This document shows positions 16,727 through 25,227 of a DNA stretch of 64,000 nucleotides, piece by piece; positions within the stretch are counted from its first letter, which is position 1; every line of letters starts with the position of its first letter. The DNA lies in assembly GCA_035622275.1 (NCBI GenBank), contig DASPVQ010000007.1:80702-144701 (forward strand). The letters run 5' to 3'. A program made the position numbers and the translations under genes. The notes under the pieces are model-generated. The model had not been told where the DNA came from. It saw nothing but the letters and a program-made list of their open reading frames with translations, and did no database searches. This DNA is from Thermoplasmata archaeon (GTDB lineage: Archaea; Thermoplasmatota; Thermoplasmata; Lutacidiplasmatales; UBA184).

Positions 16727-17695
16727 TTAAATGCCCGTGCCGAAGCCGAGCGAGAACGAGTGGAAGACGAGCAGGTAGGCCACGATGTACCCGGCGAGGG
16801 CCCCGCCGTTGAGGAACGGGAGCCCGGCCTGCGCGTTGCCCCGCAGCACGATCCGCATCAGGACGGCGTAGCCGACGAGCGAGCCGAGGAGCGCGCCGAG
16901 GCCCGCCCAGAGGTTGCCCCCGAGCCCCCACACGACCGGCGCGTTCGGCAGCCAGATGAACGCGCTGACGACCAGGGTCCCCGGGATCACGACGTCGCCG
17001 AGGCCCATGAACAGCGCCTCCCGCTGCTCGACGGGCTGCGCGCGAACCGCCTTCAGGTTCGGGGCGCCGGGGTAGTCGTAGCCCGCCGACTCCGGCATCA
17101 CCATCAGGATCGGCAGCTTCATGTCGGTCACGACCTCGGCGAGGCTCACCATGTGCTTGGTCCCGTAGACGGCGATCGCGTCGTAGACGAGCAGGGCCAC
17201 GAGCAGGATGAACGCCGGCAGGATCGCGAAGGAGATGCCGAGGATCGCGATCAGCGAGCCCGCGGCGAGGAAGCCCACGAGGTCGATGACGTACCACTGC
17301 GGCTCCATCAGCAGCGCGAGGTAGAGCGAGGCGCTGACGATCGCGGCGAACACGAGCGCCGGATCGATCACGACCTCGGCCGCGGTCGGCGGCAGGAGGA
17401 CGAGCCCGGGCGGGAAGATCGCGAACGTGGCGTACAGGGTGACGTAGAGCGACGCCGCGATCCCGAGCAGGATCAGGTGGCGCAGGGCGGAGATCCCACC
17501 CTGCCGCCGGGCGATGAACAGGATCGCGAGCGGCGCCACCACGATGATGACGATGATCTCGAGCGGGCCGGCGAGGCTCTGGGGGTTGGAGGACGAGGTC
17601 AGGCCGGCGGAGCGGAACGGGTCGGCGAGCAGGAGCGCGACCGCCTGGGCGCCCACGTAGAGCGCGAGGAGCCCGATCCAGCGGAGGCTCCGCAT
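16727..17695 (-). CDS. Presenilin/signal-peptide-peptidase family intramembrane protease (A22)
   Basis: A 322-residue polytopic protein with about nine hydrophobic segments. The two catalytic aspartates are in the expected motifs: D172 in LLVYDAIAVYG (the YD motif) and D234 in FMGLGDVVIPG (the GxGD motif). The final helix carries GLPFLNGGALAG in the place of the PAL motif. Archaeal homologues are single-chain aspartyl intramembrane proteases that cut transmembrane peptides such as signal-peptide remnants. It sits between aIF2-beta (6 bp away) and deoxyhypusine synthase (22 bp away), which suggests co-transcription rather than a direct link to translation. Confidence 0.9.
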   Translation of the reverse strand: MRSLRWIGLLALYVGAQAVALLLADPFRSAGLTSSSNPQSLAGPLEIIVIIVVAPLAILFIARRQGGISALRHLILLGIAASLYVTLYATFAIFPPGLVLLPPTAAEVVIDPALVFAAIVSASLYLALLMEPQWYVIDLVGFLAAGSLIAILGISFAILPAFILLVALLVYDAIAVYGTKHMVSLAEVVTDMKLPILMVMPESAGYDYPGAPNLKAVRAQPVEQREALFMGLGDVVIPGTLVVSAFIWLPNAPVVWGLGGNLWAGLGALLGSLVGYAVLMRIVLRGNAQAGLPFLNGGALAGYIVAYLLVFHSFSLGFGTGI

Positions 17696-17701
17696 GTACG
17701 G

Positions 17702-18319
17702 CTACGGCTGGACCACGGCGTAGGCGTTGTTGCCGAGGACCTTGGTCACCTTCGCGTTGACGGTCGTCCCGCGCTGGTTCGCGCCCGTCACGAAGATCAC
17801 GAACCCTTCTTTCTTAGCGACCCCGTCCCCGCGCCGGCCGACGTCCTCGATCGTCAGGCGATAGACCTCGCCGACGACGACCGGGGTCTTCGGACGCTCG
17901 GGCGCGACCACGCGGCGCACGGTCACGGGCCGCTGCGCCCCGCACGCCTCGCAGACGAGCAGGGTCAGCCGACCCTGCTTCTCGAGGTGCGTGTCGGGCC
18001 GCTTGCACTCCGAGCAGATCACGTACTTCGCCGTGTACTCCCGGATCCTCAGCGCGATCTGGTCCTTCGTGAGGCGGCTCTTGAGGACGCCGCGGGGCAG
18101 GTCGAGCACCCCGGGACAGCCGAGCTCCTTCGCCAGGTACTGGATCACGTGGTCGGGCTCGCGGCGCAGCACTCCGGCGATCTCCTGGAAGTTGCGGACG
18201 ACCGTGTTCTTGCCGTCGGTCATCACGTCCGGCTCGGGCACCTGGAACCGGTCGCTGCCGATCTGGACGGGCGGCAGCTTCGCCCGCGCGCGCTCGAGGA
18301 GCGACTGGTAGCTCTCCAT
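17702..18319 (-). CDS. Translation initiation factor aIF2 subunit beta with C-terminal TRAM domain
   Basis: The ATG at 18319 gives 205 residues. Residues 1-135 are aIF2-beta: the helical N-terminus, the alpha/beta core (DGKNTVVRNFQEIA to LPRGVLKSRLTKDQI) and a C-terminal zinc ribbon with C102, C105, C123 and C126. Residues about 145-205 are an added TRAM RNA-binding barrel (VGEVYRLTIEDVGRRGDGVA, then NAKVTKVLGNNAYAVV). Haloarchaeal aIF2-beta proteins carry the same fusion, whereas the textbook archaeal protein ends after the ribbon. It acts in the aIF2 heterotrimer that delivers initiator tRNA. Confidence 0.95.
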   Translation of the reverse strand: MESYQSLLERARAKLPPVQIGSDRFQVPEPDVMTDGKNTVVRNFQEIAGVLRREPDHVIQYLAKELGCPGVLDLPRGVLKSRLTKDQIALRIREYTAKYVICSECKRPDTHLEKQGRLTLLVCEACGAQRPVTVRRVVAPERPKTPVVVGEVYRLTIEDVGRRGDGVAKKEGFVIFVTGANQRGTTVNAKVTKVLGNNAYAVVQP

Positions 18320-18360
18320 CGGGACGCGCGGGGACCGTGGGCTCGGGTAAAAGGATATCC

Positions 18361-19032
18361 TCAGGCGGACGGCGGCGCGGGGTCCGACGGGAACGCGGAG
18401 AGGACGTCGAGCACCCGCTCGAGGCTCCCGTCCTCGACGATCGCGCTCGCGCCGTGCCGGACCGCGTCGTCCTCCGGCCGGAACGCGACGCCGATCCGGC
18501 TGCGGCGGAACAGGCCGACGTCGATCTCCGAGTTGCCGACCGACGCGGTCTCCGACGGGTCCACCCCGAGCCGGGCCTGCAGGTCGGCGAGCACGTCGGC
18601 CTTGCGGTGGATCGGGACGCGGACGATGCCCTCGCCGGTCAGGCGGCCGGCCGCGTCGACGCGGAACCCGTTCGCGAGGACGACGTCGATCCCGAGCTCG
18701 TCGGCGATCCGACGCGCCAGCAGGTCGATCCCTCCGCTCACGATCGCGGTGCGCGCTCCTCGGGCCCGTAGGCCGCGGATCAGTTCGGAGGCGCCCGGCA
18801 TCAACGGCGCGCGGTCGAGGATCCGCCCGATCTCGCCGAGCGACAGGTCGGGTCGGTGGCGCCACCAGATCCGGACGTCCGAACGGATGAACTCGAGATC
18901 GTCGATCTCGTAGGCCATGAACCGCCGCAGCCCCTCGGGGTTCGCGTCGCCGAAGTGCGCGTGGACCATCGCCCAGGAGCTCGGGACGTCGACGAGGGTC
19001 CCGTCCATGTCGAGCGCGACCAGCCTAAGCAC
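18361..19032 (-). CDS. HAD-superfamily phosphatase (SerB-like)
   Basis: Start placed at the GTG at 19032 (223 residues), which overlaps the upstream stop by 8 bp. An ATG at 19053 is the alternative. HAD motifs are clear: motif I ALDMDGTLVD, motif II TAIVSGGIDLLARRIA, the Lys of motif III in PIHRKADVL and motif IV in SVGNSEIDVGLF, where the usual GDG..D is GNSEID. The cap region and order resemble phosphoserine phosphatase, but the family also contains other small-molecule phosphatases. It lies between an aldo/keto reductase and aIF2-beta in the minus-strand run. Confidence 0.8.
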   Translation of the reverse strand: MLRLVALDMDGTLVDVPSSWAMVHAHFGDANPEGLRRFMAYEIDDLEFIRSDVRIWWRHRPDLSLGEIGRILDRAPLMPGASELIRGLRARGARTAIVSGGIDLLARRIADELGIDVVLANGFRVDAAGRLTGEGIVRVPIHRKADVLADLQARLGVDPSETASVGNSEIDVGLFRRSRIGVAFRPEDDAVRHGASAIVEDGSLERVLDVLSAFPSDPAPPSA

Positions 19033-20029
19033 GTTCGCCCCGCGCGATCGCATCCGCCGCGTCGAGGACCCGGTCCGGCGGGCGGATCGCCCAGGCGGCG
19101 AGGTTCGAGTCGACCTGCTCGGGCCGGGTCATCCCCACGACCGGCGCGGCGCCCTGGCGGGCGAGCCAGTGCAGCGCGATCGACGCGAGGGGCACGTTCG
19201 CGCTCCGGGCGAGCTCGCGCAGCGCGCGGGTGCGCTCAAGGACCGTCGGCAGGCGATCCGGCTCGAACAGGCGGTGGGCGTAGCGGCGCACCTCCGCGGG
19301 AACCGAGCGGCCGTCGAGGTACCGGCCGTGCAGGAGCCCGCGGGCGAGCGGTGAGTAGGCCTCGATCAGGATCCCGTGCGCCCGACAGTACTCCCGCACG
19401 GGATCGGCCTCGTCCCGGTCGAACAGGTTGTAGCGGACCTGGTTGACCGCGATGCGGGCCTCCCGGAGCGCTTCCGCCGCCGCCGTGAGCTCCTCGACCG
19501 AGAAGTTCGATACGCCGATCGCGCCCACCCGCCCGTCCTTCCAGGCGGCCTCGAGGGCGGGCATCGTCTCGGCGAGCGGCACGCGCGGATCGGGCGCGTG
19601 CACGAGGTAGAGGTCGACCGAGCGGCGACCGAGCCGCTCGAGGCTGTTGATGAGGCTCGAGCGGACCTGCTCCGGCCGCAGGTGCTCCCAGGAGACCTTG
19701 GTCACGACGAACGCTTCGGGGGCCTCACCGGCCGCCCGGCGCAGGACCTCGCCGAGCACGCGCTCGCTGCGGCCGTTGCCGTACACTTCGGCGGTGTCGA
19801 ACCAGCGGAGCCCGGCTTCCCAGGCGCGGCCGATCGTGGCCTTCGTCCGGGCCTCGTCCTCGGGACCCCAGCGGCCGAGCGCCCACAGTCCGACGCCGAG
19901 CGCGGGGTGTGGCTTGGCCGACCCCGGGAGCGGCATCGTCCCGGGGAGGCCGGTGGGCGCCGGGGGCTTCTTCGCGCGGGGCGCGGCCGCGCGATCTCGG
20001 GTTCGGGAGGGGCGGGTTCGGGCGGGCAC
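19025..20029 (-). CDS. Aldo/keto reductase
   Basis: A 334-residue NADPH-dependent oxidoreductase. After about 30 disordered basic residues, a TIM barrel begins at ALGVGLWALGRWGPEDEA. The catalytic tetrad is visible as Asp and Tyr in RWFDTAEVYG, Lys in VVTKVSWEHL and His in DLYLVHAPDP. GVSNFSVEEL, the NQVRYNLFDR strand and a C-terminal VGMTRPEQVDSN coenzyme loop complete the family pattern. It starts 9 bp after the ValRS stop and overlaps the phosphatase gene. Substrate unknown. Confidence 0.9.
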   Translation of the reverse strand: MPARTRPSRTRDRAAAPRAKKPPAPTGLPGTMPLPGSAKPHPALGVGLWALGRWGPEDEARTKATIGRAWEAGLRWFDTAEVYGNGRSERVLGEVLRRAAGEAPEAFVVTKVSWEHLRPEQVRSSLINSLERLGRRSVDLYLVHAPDPRVPLAETMPALEAAWKDGRVGAIGVSNFSVEELTAAAEALREARIAVNQVRYNLFDRDEADPVREYCRAHGILIEAYSPLARGLLHGRYLDGRSVPAEVRRYAHRLFEPDRLPTVLERTRALRELARSANVPLASIALHWLARQGAAPVVGMTRPEQVDSNLAAWAIRPPDRVLDAADAIARGERA

Positions 20030-20038
20030 GGGGCTTCC

Positions 20039-22705
20039 CTAAACGCCCGGTCTCAAGTGCTCGTCGATGCGCCGGATCCGCTCCGCGAGCTCCCGGGCCT
20101 TGTCCCTCGTCGCGCGGACGACCTCGGGCGGCGCGCGGGCGCAAAACCCCTCGTCCGCGAGCCGGCGTTGTTCCTTGTCGAGGAGGCGGGTGAGCTTGGC
20201 GCGCTCGCGCTCGAGCGCCTCGGTCTCCCCGGCCGCCGGGGCCGGTCGGGCCAGGTAGCATTCGCCGAGCTCCGCCACCCGCCCCGCCGCGCCCGGAGGC
20301 GAAGCGGCACCGGCGGACAGGAACTCGAGCGGGCCCACCCGTGCGAGGCGCGTCACGGTCGCCGTCTCCCGCTCGAGGACCCGGGCGACCTCGGGCCCCG
20401 ACGGGCGGATCCAGGCGGCCGGCACGGCGGGCGCGGCGATCGCCTCGTCCGCCCGGAGGTTGCGCAGCAGTCGGACCGCCTCGAGCACGGTCTCCATCTC
20501 GAGCTCCGCTTCGGCGTCCGGCGCGACCTCGTCCGCGGCGGGCCAAGGGGCCGTCGCGAGGAACTCGCCGTCGTGCGGGAGGGCATGCCAGAGCTCCTCG
20601 GAGAGATGCGGGACGAACGGGTGGAGACGACGCAGGGTTCGGTCGATCACGAACCGCAGCGTGGCGCGCGTCTCGCGGGCCGCGGGCTCACCCTGTCGGC
20701 CGGCGAGCGCGTCCTTGGCGATCTCGACGTACCGGTCCGCGAGCTCGTGCCAGACGAAGCGGTAGAGGACCGCGGCCGCCCGGGAGGGCTCGAAGCCGTC
20801 GAGCTCGGCTTCCGACTCCTCCGCGGCCCGACGGTAACGCGAGAGGACCCAGCGGTTCTCGAGACGCGCGCCCCGCGTCAACGACGGCGCGTCGCGCACC
20901 GCGTCGCCCCCGGCCGAGACGTGCGGGGCGGCGAAGCGGACGAGGTTCCACAGCTTCGTGAGGAAGTTGCGGGCCCCGTCGAGCACCGCCATCCCGAAGG
21001 GCCCGTCCTCCGAGGCGGGGTTCGGGAACAAAAGGCCGAAGCGCAGCGCGTCCGCGCCGCGCTCGCGGATGAGGTCGAGGGGCTCGGGGGAGTTGCCGAG
21101 GTGCTTCGACATCCGCCGTCCCGTCTCGTCCTGCACCATGCCGGTGAAGTAGACGTCGCGGAACGGGCGATCGCCGCGGAAGCGGTAGCCGCTCATCATC
21201 ATCCGGGCGACCCAGAAGAACATGATGTCGCGGCCCGTGACGAGGACGCTCGTCGGGTAGTAGCGCTCGAGCAGCTCCGTTCGCTCGGGCCAGCCGAGGG
21301 TCGCGAACGGCCAGAGCCAGGAGGTGAACCAGGTGTCGAGCACGTCCGGGTCGGGCGACAGCTCGCTCGAGCCGCAGCGCTCGCAGCGCGTCGGCGTCTC
21401 GAGCGCGACGTTCGCCGTCCCGCAGGCACGGCACGTGTGCACGGGGATCGGATGCCCCCAGAGGATCTGGCGCGAGATGCACCAGTCCTGGATCCCGTCC
21501 ATCCACCGGAAGAACGCCCGGTTCCAGCGCTCGGGATGGATCCGGATCTCCCCGGCACGGACCGCGGCCACGACCGGTGCGGCGAGCGGGGCCATCCGCA
21601 CGAACCACTGCGTCGAGAGCCTCGGCTCCACGACCGCGTCCGAGCGCTCCGACCGCCCGATCGAGTGACGGTAGGGCTCGGATCGGACGAGGAGCCCGGC
21701 GTGATCGAGCGCGGCGATCACCTTCGCGCGCGCCTCTTCCCGCTCGTAGCCGTGGAACTCCGCGGGGACGCCGGCGCCCGTGAGGCGGGCGCTCTCGTCG
21801 AAGATCTCGACCGGCGTCGCGAGCTCGGGGTGCCGGAGGGCGATCTCGCGATCGACGGGGTCGTGCCGCGGCGTGATCTTGAGCGCGCCGGCGCCGAAGG
21901 TCGGGTCCACCGCGGGATCGGTGATCACGGGCACGCGCCGGTGGGAGATCGGGACACTCACGTACCGGCCGACCGCGTCGGCGTAGCGCGGGTCGTCCGG
22001 GTGGACAGCAACGGCGACGTCCCCGAAGATCGTCTCGGGGCGGACGGTCGCCACTTCGATCCCGCCGAGACCGCCGTCGGCGAAGGGGTAGCGGACGTGG
22101 ACGAGCGTCGTCTCCTCCTCGGTGTTCACGACCTCGAGGTCGGAGATCGCGGTCCGCAGCCGGGGGTCCCAGTTGACCATCCGCTCGCCGCGGTAGACGA
22201 GGCCGTCGCGGTACAGCGCGACGAACGCGTCGCGGGTGGCCCGGACGCTGGCCGGGTCCATCGTGTAGCGGAACCGGCTCCAGTCGACCGAGAAACCGCC
22301 GGCGCGGGTCTGCTCGATGATCCGCCGCTCGTGCTCCGCCCGCCAGCGCTCGAGCTCGGCGAGCGCGGCCTCGCGGCTCAACTCCTCGAAGCGGACCCCT
22401 TCCTTCGCGAGCCGCCGCCGCACCTCGACCTGCGTCGCGAGGCCGGCGTGGTCTACCCCCGGGACCCAGAGGGTCGCACGTCCCTGCATCCGGGCCCGGC
22501 GCACGAGGGCGTCCATGACACTGTCGCCGAGCATGTGGCCGAGCGTCAGGACGCCGGTGACGTTCGGTGGCGGCAGGACCATCGAGAACGTCGGCCCGTC
22601 GGGCCGCTCCTTCGCGCGGAAGATCCCCGCCCGCTCCCAGGCCTCCTGCCAGCGCGCGTCGATCGCGGCGGCGTCGAAGCGGGTCGGAAGGCCGGGGTCC
22701 GTCAG
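20039..22705 (-). CDS. valS: Valyl-tRNA synthetase, apparent CTG start
   Basis: Class I synthetase that charges tRNA-Val. The HIGH motif is VTGVLTLGHML and the second signature is GRRMSKHLGN. The zinc-like insert HTCRACGTANV and editing domain are present, with a C-terminal coiled-coil arm. The first ATG in frame (22582) lies at residue 42, inside the nucleotide-binding motif region. The conserved N-terminus (TRFDAAAIDARWQEAWERAG) is encoded upstream with no ATG, GTG or TTG before the in-frame stop. A CTG at 22705 fits: it shares CTGA with the transporter stop and follows GGAGG by 8 nt. That gives 888 residues, the usual length. Confidence 0.93.
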   Translation of the reverse strand: MTDPGLPTRFDAAAIDARWQEAWERAGIFRAKERPDGPTFSMVLPPPNVTGVLTLGHMLGDSVMDALVRRARMQGRATLWVPGVDHAGLATQVEVRRRLAKEGVRFEELSREAALAELERWRAEHERRIIEQTRAGGFSVDWSRFRYTMDPASVRATRDAFVALYRDGLVYRGERMVNWDPRLRTAISDLEVVNTEEETTLVHVRYPFADGGLGGIEVATVRPETIFGDVAVAVHPDDPRYADAVGRYVSVPISHRRVPVITDPAVDPTFGAGALKITPRHDPVDREIALRHPELATPVEIFDESARLTGAGVPAEFHGYEREEARAKVIAALDHAGLLVRSEPYRHSIGRSERSDAVVEPRLSTQWFVRMAPLAAPVVAAVRAGEIRIHPERWNRAFFRWMDGIQDWCISRQILWGHPIPVHTCRACGTANVALETPTRCERCGSSELSPDPDVLDTWFTSWLWPFATLGWPERTELLERYYPTSVLVTGRDIMFFWVARMMMSGYRFRGDRPFRDVYFTGMVQDETGRRMSKHLGNSPEPLDLIRERGADALRFGLLFPNPASEDGPFGMAVLDGARNFLTKLWNLVRFAAPHVSAGGDAVRDAPSLTRGARLENRWVLSRYRRAAEESEAELDGFEPSRAAAVLYRFVWHELADRYVEIAKDALAGRQGEPAARETRATLRFVIDRTLRRLHPFVPHLSEELWHALPHDGEFLATAPWPAADEVAPDAEAELEMETVLEAVRLLRNLRADEAIAAPAVPAAWIRPSGPEVARVLERETATVTRLARVGPLEFLSAGAASPPGAAGRVAELGECYLARPAPAAGETEALERERAKLTRLLDKEQRRLADEGFCARAPPEVVRATRDKARELAERIRRIDEHLRPGV

Positions 22706-24381
22706 ATCGGACGCCTCCTATCGTGGCCCAGGGCGAGGGGCGCCGCGAGGGCGAGCTCCGCGATCGCGACGGCGCCCATGCCCGCGAGGCCGAGGTCGAT
22801 CGAGGAGCTGGCGAGGAGGTGGAACGCCACGAGCGGCGCGCCGGCCGCGACGACCCCCGGGATCGACACGAGGAGCGCCCACCACGCGCCGGCGTACAGG
22901 TTCGCGACGGGCAGGCCCCGGGACCGCGAGCGGCGGAACAGGATGCCAAGCTCCAGCAGCGCGGCCGCGACGACCGCGGGCAGCTCGGCGGCGATGAAGG
23001 CGACGAAGCGCGTCGGCTCGAAGATCCTCAGGAGCGTGATGCCGAGGACGAGCCCGCTCGCGACGAGGTAGATCGCCGCGATCAGGCCGGCCTTGGCGAG
23101 GACGATCGCCCGGTCGCCGAGCGGCAGCGTGCGCCCGTAGGCGTAGGCATTCACCTCGATGGCGAAGAAGGCGGGGCCGAAGAAGGTTGCGAGCAGCGCG
23201 GCGGTCGTCACGGCGCCGATCGCGATCTCGCGCGCGTCGCTCGACGAGGGCGCGGCGACGAACGTGAAGAGGCCGATCACGACCGCGTCCAGGCACGGCA
23301 GCAGCACGAGGAACGCGTAGCCCGGCGTCCGGCTCGAGATCCGTAGATCCTTGGTCAGCACCGCGCGGGCGGCGCCGTGCGTCGCGAGCGCGAAGCGCGG
23401 GGGGACGAACTCCCGCGCGGCGAGCGGTGGCGCGAGGCCGACGCGGCGGACGGCGCCCATCAACCAGGAGAACCCGCCGATCGCGACCGCGAGGTAGCTG
23501 CCCGCCGCCGCGCACAGGATCGCGAGGCCGTCCGGGGTGAGCCCGAAGCCCGCCCGTCCGCCGGCGAAGAGCGGCGGGAGGGTCGCGAACGTGAAGGGGA
23601 ACGCGGCGAGGAGCGCATCGCGCGCGAGCGACGGGCCGCTCGCGAGCGTCGCGGCGAGCAGCGCGAAGAACCCGCCCGCGGCGACGACGAAGGCGAACAT
23701 CGCGAACGCGGGCAGGAGCCACAGGACGAGGTAGGCCCATCGCACGATCGCGCGCCCCCCTCCCCCGCGCGAGCCCTGCACGCGCCGCACGAAGGCGCGG
23801 CCGGTGAGCAGCGCGAGCGCGAGCGCGAAGACGATCGCCGCGAGCACGCCGGGAATCGTCGCGATCCCGGCGAGCGGGCCGAGCACCTCGCCCACGAACA
23901 GGGGGGTCGCGACCAGGACCGCGATCGCGGGGAGGTCGAACAGACGAAGGTAGAGCAACCCCGCGGCGCGCCCCAGGGTCCGGGCGTCGATCGGCAACGG
24001 CTCGAGCACCGCGAGCACTCCCGACGCGAGGAGCGTCGGCAGCACCTGGAGCCCCGTCCACCACAGGAACGCCACGTCGAGGCTGAGCAGACCGGTGAGG
24101 ACGCCGGCCTCCACGACCGGCACGGCGACCGGGACGCCGAAGAACGGCCCCTCGGCGAGCCGCGGGGCGAGATGGAGCACCAGCGCGCCACCGGCGGTGA
24201 TCAGGGTGAGCACCCCGGCCACGAGGATCTTGCTCTGGACCACTCGCCGCCGGGCGAGGGCCGCCGCCTTCGAGGTGTCGACCGAGGTCGGCAGATTGCC
24301 CTGCCGGAACGCGTAGACCGCCTGCAGGCAGACCTCCCCGAAGGCGACCGAGCTGATGCGACGGGCCTCCCGCCAGGTCAT
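22702..24381 (-). CDS. ABC-2-like transporter permease, large polytopic
   Basis: A 559-residue membrane protein with roughly a dozen hydrophobic stretches and two basic cytoplasmic loops. The N-terminus (TWREARRISSVAFGEVCLQA) is amphipathic. It resembles large archaeal ABC exporter permeases more by context than by motif. Its ATG overlaps the ATPase stop (24378-24381) and its TGA overlaps the ValRS CTG start, so it is coupled at both ends. Cargo unknown. Confidence 0.8.
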   Translation of the reverse strand: MTWREARRISSVAFGEVCLQAVYAFRQGNLPTSVDTSKAAALARRRVVQSKILVAGVLTLITAGGALVLHLAPRLAEGPFFGVPVAVPVVEAGVLTGLLSLDVAFLWWTGLQVLPTLLASGVLAVLEPLPIDARTLGRAAGLLYLRLFDLPAIAVLVATPLFVGEVLGPLAGIATIPGVLAAIVFALALALLTGRAFVRRVQGSRGGGGRAIVRWAYLVLWLLPAFAMFAFVVAAGGFFALLAATLASGPSLARDALLAAFPFTFATLPPLFAGGRAGFGLTPDGLAILCAAAGSYLAVAIGGFSWLMGAVRRVGLAPPLAAREFVPPRFALATHGAARAVLTKDLRISSRTPGYAFLVLLPCLDAVVIGLFTFVAAPSSSDAREIAIGAVTTAALLATFFGPAFFAIEVNAYAYGRTLPLGDRAIVLAKAGLIAAIYLVASGLVLGITLLRIFEPTRFVAFIAAELPAVVAAALLELGILFRRSRSRGLPVANLYAGAWWALLVSIPGVVAAGAPLVAFHLLASSSIDLGLAGMGAVAIAELALAAPLALGHDRRRPI

Positions 24382-25181
24382 CGGCGGCCCTCCATCGCGC
24401 GGAGGGCCGCATCGAGGCCCTCGTCCTCGCGCGTGAGCCGCAGGAAGACGTCCTCGAGGGGTGCGTCGCCGCGCGCCGCGCGCTCGCGCAGATCGGCGAG
24501 CGAGCCCTCCGCGCGCAGGACGCCGTGATCGAGGATCCCGACGCGGTGGCAGAGCTGCTGGGCGATCTCCATGGTGTGCGTCGAGAACAGGGCGCCTCGG
24601 CCGCTGCTCCCCACGTAGCGCGCGAGCAGCTCCTTCATGAGGCGGACGGAGCGCGGATCGAGGCTGTTGAGCGGCTCGTCGAGCACGAGCAACGGAGGAT
24701 GGTGGAGGAACGCGGCGATCAGGAGGACCTTCTGGCGGGTCCCGTTGGAGAGCGAGGAGATCGGCTCGTCGAACTCGGCCTCGAGGCGGAAGGCGCTCGC
24801 GTAGCCGGCGGCGCGCTCGGAGGCGACCGCTTCCGGCAGCGCGCGGACGCTCGCGACGAACTCCAGGAACTCGCGCGGCGTGAGCGCCTCGTAGAGCAGC
24901 GAGGTCTCGGGAACGTAGCCGATCCGCGCCTTGGCCGAGAGCCCGTCCGCGACCACGTCGAACCCGAAGACGCGGATGCGGCCGGCCGAGGGGGGCACGA
25001 GGCCGACGATCGCCTTGATCGTGCTCGACTTTCCCGCGCCGTTCGACCCGAGGAGGCCGTAGATCTCGCCGGGGCGCACTGCCAGCGAGAGCCGGTCCAC
25101 CGCGCGTCGCTCGCCGTAGGCGATGGAGAGCTCCTCGATCACGAGCGGCGGGCCCGTCGGGGGCGGCTCGCCTGGCGCCAC
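24378..25181 (-). CDS. ABC transporter ATP-binding protein
   Basis: A 267-residue ATPase beginning at the GTG at 25181. Walker A is GSNGAGKSSTIK, Walker B is LLVLDEPLNSLD and the switch is LFSTHTMEIAQQL. The ABC signature is degenerate, SSLSNGTRQKVLL in place of LSGGQ, a form common in ABC-2 type ATPases. It has its own TATA element 25 nt upstream and is translationally coupled to the permease that follows. Confidence 0.9.
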   Translation of the reverse strand: MAPGEPPPTGPPLVIEELSIAYGERRAVDRLSLAVRPGEIYGLLGSNGAGKSSTIKAIVGLVPPSAGRIRVFGFDVVADGLSAKARIGYVPETSLLYEALTPREFLEFVASVRALPEAVASERAAGYASAFRLEAEFDEPISSLSNGTRQKVLLIAAFLHHPPLLVLDEPLNSLDPRSVRLMKELLARYVGSSGRGALFSTHTMEIAQQLCHRVGILDHGVLRAEGSLADLRERAARGDAPLEDVFLRLTREDEGLDAALRAMEGRR

Positions 25182-25205
25182 GAACGTACCGTCGGCGCGC
25201 CCGGC

Positions 25206-25212
25206 CTATAAG
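25206..25212 (-). promoter_or_regulatory. TATA box of the ABC-ValRS transcription unit
   Basis: CTTATAG on the minus strand, centred about 28 nt before the GTG at 25181. It suggests a leaderless transcript that could continue through ValRS and beyond. Confidence 0.45.
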
Positions 25213-25227
25213 CTCCCGCGGCCGCGG

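Noticed and set aside
16517..18913. 798-codon plus-strand frame
   Set aside because: Opposite DHS, the A22 protease and aIF2-beta. Low complexity with no recognisable motif.
19376..23071. Very long plus-strand open frame (1231 codons)
   Set aside because: It lies opposite ValRS, the aldo/keto reductase and the ABC permease. Its translation is Arg/Glu/Asp-biased with no domain, as expected for the antisense of high-GC genes.
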